This document shows, piece after piece, positions 1 through 4,841 of a DNA stretch of 7,012 bases; within the stretch, counting starts at the first letter, position 1, and every line of letters begins with the position of its first letter. Made by a program: the position numbers and the translations under genes. The stretch is from Thermodesulfobacteriota bacterium (lineage in GTDB: Bacteria; Desulfobacterota; SM23-61), in contig JASEHN010000155.1 in NCBI GenBank assembly GCA_030018715.1, forward strand, positions 1-7,012. Reading direction: 5' to 3'. Under the pieces are notes generated by a model that saw only the letters and a program-made list of their open reading frames with translations, did not search any database and was not told the DNA's origin.

Positions 1-1
1 G

Positions 2-373
2 CAAAAGAAAAGGCGAACCGCTGGCGAACTTCTTCGCGCAGCCGAGGAACACACCGAGCAACAACGCCGACTCGCTGCCCAGAGGGCAGCAGAAGAGAAA
101 GCGCGGCGTGAGCGGGAGGCGGCAATCTCCCGGGAGAAGCACCTCGACAAGATCGCCGGACAGGAGCCGAAGCTGTGGAGCGAAGTTGAGAATCTCATCG
201 CCACAAAGCAGCCCAAGAGCTATGACCTTGCGGTGAAGCTGCTCGTCGACCTCCGCGACCTCGCGATCCGCAGGGGGAAGAGGGAGGAGTTCGGAGCCAG
301 ACTCGACGCGCTCCGCGTGGCCCAGACCCGTAAGCCGGCTCTCATCGAACGGCTTCGCAAGGCGGGGTTATAA
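2..373 (+). CDS. C-terminal part of a hypothetical protein (possibly SWIM zinc-finger family), 5' end outside window
   Basis: An open frame runs from the window edge to a TAA at 371-373, giving about 123 residues with no start in view. The first ~45 residues are rich in Arg, Glu, Ala and Gln (for example EEHTEQQRRLAAQRAAEEK) and look like a charged coiled coil. A more ordered segment follows, containing REKHLDKIAG, LWSEVENLIATKQPKSYD and AVKLLVDLRDLA. The protein ends in RKPALIERLRKAGL. From memory this pattern resembles the C-terminal region of bacterial proteins annotated as SWIM zinc-finger family; the zinc finger itself would lie upstream and cannot be seen. The segment is clearly GC-rich, with mostly G or C at third positions, unlike the AT-richer DNA after 750. 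The gene ends only 9 bases before a mobile-element remnant. Coding status is well supported; the family name is tentative. Confidence 0.7.
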   Translation, partial: QKKRRTAGELLRAAEEHTEQQRRLAAQRAAEEKARREREAAISREKHLDKIAGQEPKLWSEVENLIATKQPKSYDLAVKLLVDLRDLAIRRGKREEFGARLDALRVAQTRKPALIERLRKAGL

Positions 374-382
374 CCTCTACCG

Positions 383-680
383 GGGGACGTTCGTGCAGAA
401 CGTGCATATCATAATCCTCGCTATTTACCATAACGCTTTCGCATCTCTATAGTGATTTTATCCGCGAAAACGGCTCGGCTGACACATGAATTCGTTACCC
501 CAAGATACCGCGCTACCTCCGCTCCAGAATACCCAAACAACTGCACTGCCACCCTCGACATCTCCCCCCGGGCATCTACACCCTATGTCTCCGATTCCCT
601 GAACGCAATTCATCTACTTTGTAGTGGACTTTCACCTCCTACACCATGCCGGTTTTGACCGGCGCTTTCTCAACGTCCCC
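383..680. mobile_element. 298-bp remnant of a RAYT/IS200-like element with 9-bp terminal inverted repeats
   Basis: GGGGACGTT at 383-391 is repeated as its exact reverse complement AACGTCCCC at 672-680. Just inside the left end is a perfect hairpin: ACGTTC (387-392), loop GTGCA, GAACGT (398-403). Near the right end is a second: GCCGGT (648-653), loop TTTG, ACCGGC (658-663). Between them, on the minus strand, lies the decayed C-terminus of a REP-associated (RAYT) transposase. RAYT genes are known to be flanked by inverted REP hairpins with a short G-rich base, which this layout fits. Most of the transposase, including the HUH catalytic region, is absent, so this is a non-autonomous deletion remnant. 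The exact boundaries rest on the inverted repeat only. Confidence 0.55.
421..638 (-). pseudogene. RAYT/IS200-like transposase remnant, C-terminal fragment with frameshift
   Basis: Read on the minus strand, 638 to 579 encodes a tail including KVDELRSGNRRHRV before a TAG at 578-576. A shift of one frame restores DARGEMSRVAVQLFGYSG, then AEVARYLGVTNSCVSRAV, ending IEMRKRYGK and TAG at 423-421. The join reads as a single continuous protein if one base was lost near 576-580. The pattern ELRSG(S/N)RR, then a short helix, then a (Y/F)SGAEVARYLGVTxSxVSR helix-turn-helix is what I recall from the C-terminal DnaA-like HTH end of IS200-like/REP-associated tyrosine transposases in deltaproteobacteria. 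The N-terminal catalytic half (HUH motif and Tyr) is missing: frame 1 is closed by a TAG at 641-639. It lies inside the inverted-repeat-bounded remnant. Family assignment is from memory; the frameshift is seen directly. Confidence 0.6.
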
Positions 681-760
681 TATTTCCCCCTATTTCCCAT
701 TGGGCAGAATTATGGTCAGGCCGAGCGGTACCAGGCATAGACCGTGACGCCCCTAACTTG

Positions 761-782
761 ATTGTATAGGAAATTCCTTTTT
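761..782 (+). repeat. 22-bp direct repeat, copy 1 (AGGAAATTCCT core)
   Basis: The 22 bases 761-782, beginning ATTGTATAGG and ending in a T run, recur exactly at 873-894 and as reverse complement at 4359-4380. The centre AGGAAATTCCT (768-778) is a perfect palindrome. The copy at 873-894 and the one at 4359-4380 are the end module of a larger compound repeat, so 761-782 is probably a detached or duplicated module end. Confidence 0.85.
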
Positions 783-861
783 GGACACGGATGAACACAG
801 ATTATCAGGATAAATCAAAAAGAAAATAATTATCTGTGTTTATCTGCGGAAATCTGCGTCC
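783..861. repeat. Imperfect palindromic intergenic repeat between the 22-bp direct repeats
   Basis: The arms share the perfect 9-bp core AACACAGAT (794-802) and ATCTGTGTT (832-840). They extend outward imperfectly to GGACACGGATG on the left and the complement of GGACGCAGATTTCCGCAGATA on the right, which carries about ten extra bases. The centre is AT-rich. Palindromes of this GGACACGGATGAACACAGAT type are, to my recollection, common dispersed repeats in deltaproteobacterial and other environmental genomes. It may fold in RNA or DNA, and it could end transcription between the convergent flanking genes, but it has no clean U tract. Confidence 0.6.
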
Positions 862-865
862 CCAT

Positions 866-1011
866 TAATTTAATTGTATAGGAAATTCCTTTTTACAACT
901 TTAGTGTAGCCTGCAGCTTGATCACTTTAGACGTTTGACACTTATTCTTTATTTTTTCTTAATCATGGTTTTAAAACTCTGTGATCTCTGTGTCCTCTGT
1001 GGCTAATTTAA
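866..1011 (-). repeat. Compound dispersed repeat, full-length copy 1 (minus orientation)
   Basis: Read on the minus strand from 1011 to 866 this unit has three parts. Module A (1011-977) is TTAAATTAGCC followed by three CACAGAG heptamers at a 9-bp period. Module B is an AT-rich stretch containing ACCATGATTAAG and AAGTGTCAAACGTCTAAAG. Module C is ACTAAAGTTGTA plus the 22-bp AGGAATTTCCT unit. TTAAATTA occurs at both ends (1004-1011 and 866-873 as its complement). It aligns nearly end to end with the plus-strand copy at 4251-4387; that copy lacks about 9 bases of module B. The A end overlaps the last codons and stop of the acyl-CoA ligase. Confidence 0.85.
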
Positions 1012-2613
1012 TGCCTTTTTTAATTCCTCTTTCAGGACTTTTCCGGTCGGGTTGCGGGGAAAATTCGCCATGAATTCAACGGATTCCGGAATTTTATACT
1101 TGGCGATCTTGTCTTTCAAGTATTCCTTTACTGCATCGGAGGTCATCGTGCCTGGTTCTTTCAGGACAATGCAGGCCTTCACCCGTTCCCCCAGGGCCGG
1201 ATCGGCAATTCCGACGACGGCGACTTCCGCTATCTTCGGATGCCTTTCCAGAGGGATTTCGATCTCGCGGGGGTAAATGTTTTCTCCCCCCCGGTTAATC
1301 ATTTCCTTTTTGCGGCCGGAAATATACAGATACCCCATTTCATCCATGTACCCCACATCGCCGGTATGCAGCCATCCGTCCCTGATGGCCTCGGCTGTGG
1401 CTTTGGGCTTGTTCAGGTACCCAATCATGATCGAATCGCCTTTGATACAAATTTCGCCTTTTTCTCCGTAAGGCAGGATCTTGTTGTCATCATCCATGAT
1501 CTCGACTTCCTGACTTGGCAGGGCCATGCCGATAGAATTGCGGTTATCGGGAATATTGAAGCAGCTTGAGGTTACTCCGCAGCCCTCGGTCAAGCCGTAG
1601 CCGTCGGTTACTTCGATATTAAATTTTTCTTTGAACCCCCTGACGATCTCGAGGGGCATCGGCGCGGCGCCGGAATTGGCACGTCTCAGCTTCAATCGGC
1701 CGTAATCAATGGTCTTGGGATCGGCTGTATTGTAGACATAGGCATACATGGCGGGGACGGCCATAACGGACGTTACTCCATATTTCATAATGGAGGGCCA
1801 GAAATCGGCGGTGGAGAAGCTTTTCCGGATACACAGGGTCAATCCCTGGTATAAAAAAGGATATGTGTAACAGCAGAGGGGATTCGTATGAAACATGGGG
1901 AGGATAACCATGGCCACATCGCCGGGCCGATAGGCGCCAAGTACGGCCAAATCTGTGCAAACGGAAAGTTCGGCCTTGTTGGCCAGGAGAATGCCTTTGG
2001 GCAAGCCGGCCGTGCCGGAAGAATAGAGGAGAAGAAAGGGATCATTCGGAGTCTGCGACACGAAGCACTCATCCGCCGGATATCCGGCCAGAATATCCTT
2101 CAAGTTCCCTTCGGCTATGTTCGTCCCGTGGTCTATCCCGGTAACGACCTCCACAACAATCGGCTTGTGTCTCGCCATTTGCCATCCGTTCGCAAAGTCC
2201 TTCATATACTCGCTCCCCACAAAGGCCACCTTGGGTTTGGAGTCGTCCAGGACATAGGCGATTTCGGGTCCCTTCAGCATGTAGTTGGTCGCCCCGGCAA
2301 TGGCGCCGAGTTTCTGCGCCCCAAACATGGAATAGAAGATCTCCGGGGAGTTGAGCACCATGGTCGATACAATATCCCCTTTCCCCACACCTTTGGCTTT
2401 GAGATAGTTGGCTACCCTGTTGGCGCGCTCATTCACCTGGGCGAAGGTGACGACCTCGTCATAATACAGGGCATAGGGAAAATCCGGAATTTCCCGGGAG
2501 CGAACCACCAGCATCTCGGCCACACTGTCGAATTTCAATCTTTTGCCCTTCAGGGTGCCGACATCCTCTAAAGCCAATATGGGCTTGACATACCGTTTGC
2601 TTTTGTCGATCAT
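1003..2613 (-). CDS. AMP-forming acyl-CoA synthetase (fatty-acid/carboxylate--CoA ligase)
   Basis: This is a complete 536-residue member of the ANL adenylate-forming superfamily, the usual length for short to long-chain acyl-CoA ligases. It would activate a carboxylate with ATP to an acyl-adenylate and then form the CoA thioester in the cytoplasm. Visible core motifs: P-loop YSSGTAGLPKG (~197-207, with Ala where Thr is usual), SGAAPM (~314-319), DGYGLTE (~337-343), WLHTGD (~414-419), GRKKEMINRGGENIYP (~433-448) and PRNPTGK with the predicted catalytic Lys at ~525. There is no signal peptide. I prefer the ATG at 2613-2611 over the one at 2619 because GAGGA at 2626-2622 then lies 8 bases upstream instead of 2. 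The stop TAG (1005-1003) lies inside a dispersed repeat. The substrate cannot be read from sequence; the general style recalls CaiC/BaiB-like and syntroph fatty-acid ligases. No beta-oxidation or other CoA genes are adjacent. Confidence 0.93.
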   Translation of the reverse strand: MIDKSKRYVKPILALEDVGTLKGKRLKFDSVAEMLVVRSREIPDFPYALYYDEVVTFAQVNERANRVANYLKAKGVGKGDIVSTMVLNSPEIFYSMFGAQKLGAIAGATNYMLKGPEIAYVLDDSKPKVAFVGSEYMKDFANGWQMARHKPIVVEVVTGIDHGTNIAEGNLKDILAGYPADECFVSQTPNDPFLLLYSSGTAGLPKGILLANKAELSVCTDLAVLGAYRPGDVAMVILPMFHTNPLCCYTYPFLYQGLTLCIRKSFSTADFWPSIMKYGVTSVMAVPAMYAYVYNTADPKTIDYGRLKLRRANSGAAPMPLEIVRGFKEKFNIEVTDGYGLTEGCGVTSSCFNIPDNRNSIGMALPSQEVEIMDDDNKILPYGEKGEICIKGDSIMIGYLNKPKATAEAIRDGWLHTGDVGYMDEMGYLYISGRKKEMINRGGENIYPREIEIPLERHPKIAEVAVVGIADPALGERVKACIVLKEPGTMTSDAVKEYLKDKIAKYKIPESVEFMANFPRNPTGKVLKEELKKALN

Positions 2614-2621
2614 ATTCATTA

Positions 2622-2626
2622 TCCTC
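2622..2626 (-). promoter_or_regulatory. Ribosome binding site of the acyl-CoA ligase
   Basis: The minus strand reads GAGGA at 2626-2622, separated by 8 bases from ATG at 2613-2611. The upstream in-frame ATG at 2619-2617 is only 2 bases from this motif, so the motif decides for the shorter start. Confidence 0.7.
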
Positions 2627-2702
2627 GTTGGATGAAAAGTGTCCCGGCCGCTCCCCGGGAAGACATCGCGGAAGATGAGTCAGCCAGTACATCGTATACC
2701 GG

Positions 2703-2730
2703 AATATACAATGACTCCCAGATTCAGCAA
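2703..2730 (-). promoter_or_regulatory. Candidate sigma-70-type promoter for the acyl-CoA ligase
   Basis: On the minus strand TTGCTG (2730-2725) is followed after 16 bases by TATATT (2708-2703), matching three of six and five of six consensus bases. It would leave a leader of about 80-90 bases before the ligase start. The -35 match is weak and deltaproteobacterial promoters are variable, so this is only a candidate. Confidence 0.25.
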
Positions 2731-3013
2731 AAACATTTTTTCTGCCCATGGCCATCCGGACAAAATGGACAACCTGCAGACCCTTCCCTGCAAAGAATTC
2801 TTTCATGGGAGGGGATTTCTCTGGCAAGCGCCGCCAAATTCCCAAGTCCCGACTTGGCTCCCGAACATCTCGGCTACCGTAAGCAGAACGAAGCTTATGA
2901 CCAGAGCCCATTCCTTATTGCCTTTTGAACGATGAGGTAAACCATCTTGCAGCCTGATTGATTGATATATTTTTTAGTCCGTTGTTTCCCAGATTGCATA
3001 ACTCTGTTCTTTT

Positions 3014-4207
3014 CTATCCATGGCGCCCCTCGCCTTGATCCGCCACGCAACCACCAGGCATTCCATGGGAAAAAAGGTTCAGGATTCGCACGCCCTTAAA
3101 TTGGAGCTGTTTTTCTCCATTATAAAATACGTAACCAGGCGAAGATCGGTTGCCAACCGTTTTCCGAAAATGTTCATTTCCTCTGACAAAATCCTCGGTA
3201 AAGGTACTTGCGGATTTGATTTCAATGGGGACAAGCTTTCTTCCCTCCCGGATGATCAGATCTACCTCGTTGCCCTGGGTATCACGGTAAAAATAAAGTT
3301 CCGGCCGCAGGCCACGGTTCAACCGCCATTTAACCATTTCCATGATTAAAAGGTTTTCATACAAATTGCCCCGAAGGGGATCCCGCGTCATTTGCTCAGC
3401 CGAGGTAATACTGAGCAGATGAGCCGCCAAACCCGTGTCCGTGAAGTAGATTTTGGGAGATTTGATCACCCGTTTCCCGACATTTTCAAAGTAGGGAGGC
3501 AGCTCAAAGACCACATAGGACGCCTTCAACACGCTAAGCCAGCTTTTGATGGTAACGGAGGATACCCCAATATCATTGCTCAGGGAGGTATAATTTACGA
3601 CCTGACCGATCCGCCCGGCAACAAGCGATAGAAATTGCTGGAATCTGCCCAAATCTTTCAGATTCAGGAGGGCGCGGACATCCCTTTCCACATAGGTCTG
3701 CAGATACCCGTTAAAAAACCGCCCCGGTTTTAGACTCTTTTCATGAAGGCGAGGAAATCCACCGCAGACTGCCAATTCAAAGGGATTCCAATTCTTGCGG
3801 TAATGACGCAACTCCTTGAAGGAAAAAGGCAGAAGGGTAAGCACCGCCGTCCGGCCGGCCAGGGATTGGCTAATAGCTTGATGCAACTCCGGTTGATGGC
3901 TGCCGGTAAGAATAAACAAACCGGCCTCCTTGGAGCGGTCTACGAGCCCCTGGATATACGAAAGCAGCTGCGGCGATCTTTGGATTTCATCCAAGATGCC
4001 TCCCTCGGGCAGGTCCGCTAAAAATCCACGGGGATCCTTTTGCGCGACCATGCGGACATCGGGGTCTTCCAGCGATCGATAGGATTTATCCGGAAAGGCC
4101 ATTTGCACAAGCGTGGTTTTTCCGGACTGCCTTGGGCCGAACACCGTTACCACCGGGTATTCCTTGGCAGCCTCCAGCAGTTCCTCGGTCAAGTCTCTTT
4201 TTACCAT
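3014..4207 (-). CDS. AAA_14 / DUF4143 family ATPase (COG1373-like)
   Basis: This is a complete 397-residue protein. The N-terminal AAA_14 part carries Walker A GPRQSGKT (24-31), a Walker B-like ILDEIQ (71-76) and a sensor-like LTGS (100-103), followed by LLPFSFKEL and YVERDV, which are characteristic of the family. A winged-helix-like region follows (~200-235). The C-terminal DUF4143 part has the nuclease-like pattern YEN (Glu284), EVDLII (Asp316) and IEIKS (Glu329, Lys331), consistent with a PD-(D/E)xK-type fold. Typical members run about 370-430 residues, so it is full length. The biological role of the family is not well defined; members are often orphan genes, sometimes suspected in defence or toxin-like contexts. 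The start is ATG at 4207, with AAAGG about 4 bases upstream, a short spacing. The last ~19 residues (FSHGMPGGCVADQGEGRHG) look unlike a normal ending and may be read-through. It is not evidently cotranscribed with the ligase, which starts 400 bases downstream. Confidence 0.92.
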   Translation of the reverse strand: MVKRDLTEELLEAAKEYPVVTVFGPRQSGKTTLVQMAFPDKSYRSLEDPDVRMVAQKDPRGFLADLPEGGILDEIQRSPQLLSYIQGLVDRSKEAGLFILTGSHQPELHQAISQSLAGRTAVLTLLPFSFKELRHYRKNWNPFELAVCGGFPRLHEKSLKPGRFFNGYLQTYVERDVRALLNLKDLGRFQQFLSLVAGRIGQVVNYTSLSNDIGVSSVTIKSWLSVLKASYVVFELPPYFENVGKRVIKSPKIYFTDTGLAAHLLSITSAEQMTRDPLRGNLYENLLIMEMVKWRLNRGLRPELYFYRDTQGNEVDLIIREGRKLVPIEIKSASTFTEDFVRGNEHFRKTVGNRSSPGYVFYNGEKQLQFKGVRILNLFSHGMPGGCVADQGEGRHG

Positions 4208-4235
4208 GGATCCTTTATAGCATATTTTTGTGAAT

Positions 4236-4256
4236 ATTTAAAGTTGTACTTTAAAT
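4236..4256. repeat. Perfect 9-bp-arm palindrome upstream of the ATPase gene
   Basis: ATTTAAAGT (4236-4244), spacer TGT, ACTTTAAAT (4248-4256). It starts about 29 bases upstream of the ATPase start and overlaps the first bases of the compound repeat at 4251. Its position suits an operator for the ATPase gene, but AAAGTTGTA also occurs in the repeat's module C, so it may simply be a repeat by-product. Confidence 0.5.
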
Positions 4257-4387
4257 TAGCCACAGAGGGAACAGAGATCACAGAGTTCTTAAAACCGAAA
4301 AAATAAAGGATAAGTGTCAAGTGTCTAAAGCGATTCGCCTGAGGCGGACTAAAGTTGAAAAAAGGAATTTCCTATACAATTAAATTA
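4251..4387 (+). repeat. Compound dispersed repeat, full-length copy 2 (plus orientation)
   Basis: This is the same A-B-C order as the copy at 866-1011, in opposite orientation. Module A (4251-4285) differs from copy 1 at two of 35 bases, and the second heptamer is AACAGAG instead of CACAGAG. Module B lacks the CATGATTAAG part. Module C ends in the 22-bp AGGAATTTCCT unit (4359-4380). TTAAATTA stands at both ends (4251-4258 and 4380-4387). A small hairpin, CGCCT-G-AGGCG (4336-4346), sits where copy 1 has a different GC-rich patch. The A ends of the two copies face each other across the ligase and ATPase genes. Confidence 0.85.
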
Positions 4388-4631
4388 TCATATAGGCAAA
4401 AGCTCCGATCTCTGTTGTTTCCCCCTTCGCCCTGAAGGTGTGAAGAAATTACTTTGACCCGGCTTTGACATTCTGTTCTCAGCTCTTGCCAGGCTCGGAG
4501 GTCCGGGCTCTTCGCTTGGCATCATAAGGCGCTGTTTATTCCAGGGATGGGGCGGGAAAAGGCACCCCGCCTCATTCTACGGAGTATACCCACCCGTCAC
4601 TGAAGGGTTACTATAACAAGCCCGTCTCTAC

Positions 4632-4660
4632 TTGACAAATGGATTTTAATATTGTAGAAA
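4632..4660 (+). promoter_or_regulatory. Candidate sigma-70-type promoter for the IlvD-family gene
   Basis: A consensus TTGACA (4632-4637) is followed by a 17-base spacer and TAGAAA (4655-4660), which matches four of six -10 bases. Transcription from here would give a leader of about 175 bases before the start at 4842, covering the alternative stems. The TTGACA and exact spacing are the main support. Confidence 0.45.
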
Positions 4661-4695
4661 CCGAGAGAGACTAAGCAGAACCGTATTTCATCTCT

Positions 4696-4758
4696 TTCAC
4701 CGGGTTCAGCACACTTGATCCCAATGAGGAGCGGTGAATTTCGTGAGCCCCGCAAGTG
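4696..4758 (+). promoter_or_regulatory. Possible structured leader with two mutually exclusive stems
   Basis: Stem 1 pairs TTCACCG (4696-4702) with CGGTGAA (4732-4738), 7 perfect base pairs. Stem 2 pairs CACTT (4712-4716) plus GCGG (4731-4734) with CCGCAAGTG (4750-4758), 9 pairs with a bulge of 14 bases on the left. The two share bases 4732-4734, so they cannot form together. No U-rich terminator follows, and I see no T-box, leucine/valine leader peptide or known riboswitch core. The pairing is seen; a regulatory role is inference. Confidence 0.3.
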
Positions 4759-4813
4759 CCCAGATAGAATATAATAAAGGACCCTACCAATATTTCTGAA
4801 GGTAAGAAGGAAA

Positions 4814-4824
4814 AGGAATTTCCT
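4814..4824. repeat. AGGAATTTCCT palindrome at the dehydratase start
   Basis: This 11-base perfect palindrome with preceding A's (14 identical bases, 4811-4824) matches the core of module C of the compound repeat (4363-4373, and 768-778 and 880-890 as complement). It lies 5 bases upstream of the presumed ribosome site. It could be a truncated repeat end or a chance match to an AT-rich palindrome. Confidence 0.55.
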
Positions 4825-4828
4825 CAAA

Positions 4829-4834
4829 AAAGGT
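4829..4834 (+). promoter_or_regulatory. Ribosome binding site of the IlvD-family gene
   Basis: AAGGTG (4829-4834) lies 7 bases before ATG at 4842-4844. The in-frame GTG at 4833 overlaps this motif and has no well-spaced site of its own, so the ATG at 4842 is the better start. Confidence 0.6.
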
Positions 4835-4841
4835 GAATCAC

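Larger units (their letters stand above)
2614..3013. other. 400-bp intergenic gap, no supported gene
   Basis: Between the ATPase stop and the ligase start several frames on both strands stay open for about 100-150 codons, but none has a convincing ribosome site, recognisable motifs or biased composition. On the minus strand one frame (about 2920-2806) gives a short hydrophobic run, EWALVISFVLLTVAEMFG, ending at a TGA with no start codon in frame. The gap also holds a small GC hairpin, CCCGG (2643-2647) with CCGGG (2655-2659), in the presumed ligase leader. Confidence 0.6.
4388..4841. other. 450-bp region upstream of the IlvD-family gene, no supported gene
   Basis: No reading frame here shows a convincing start or motif. 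The region contains a GC hairpin, GGCGGG (4551-4556) with CCCGCC (4566-4571) over a 9-base loop and without a T tract. It also holds the candidate promoter at 4632-4660 and the alternative stems at 4696-4758. A perfect TATAAT at 4770-4775 has no acceptable -35 partner at 16-18 bases. A second AGGAATTTCCT palindrome lies just before the gene. Confidence 0.55.

Noticed and set aside
452..658. Plus-strand 68-codon open frame
   Set aside because: It is antisense to the transposase tail, has no ribosome site, and its peptide shows no recognisable pattern; the minus strand explains the sequence better.
565..660. Possible 5' end of a group II intron (minus-strand GGAGGTGAAAGTCC phrase)
   Set aside because: The same bases translate into the transposase tail (KVDELRSGNRRHRV), and no GUGYG start, EBS/IBS pairing or domain V is present.
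977..1011. CACAGAG heptamers as a CRISPR array
   Set aside because: Repeats are only 7 bases at a 9-base period with no unique spacers, and no cas genes are present.
1888..2571. 227-codon plus-strand open frame antisense to the ligase
   Set aside because: It is a shadow of the ligase coding sequence, which has complete family motifs on the other strand; the peptide has no motifs.
2459..2911. 150-codon minus-strand open frame overlapping the ligase 5' end
   Set aside because: It runs out of frame into the ligase gene, has no ribosome site and low-quality composition; the overlap with confirmed coding sequence makes it unlikely.
2632..2935. Two overlapping 98-codon plus-strand frames in the ATPase-ligase gap
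   Set aside because: Both are open in the same DNA in different frames without ribosome sites, domains or codon bias that would favour either.
4551..4571. GC hairpin as a rho-independent terminator
   Set aside because: The 6-bp stem has a 9-base loop and no T tract on either strand next to it, and no gene ends nearby.
4770..4775. Perfect TATAAT upstream of the dehydratase gene as a second promoter
   Set aside because: No -35-like hexamer stands 16-18 bases upstream and there is no extended -10 TG; in AT-rich DNA the hexamer alone is weak evidence.
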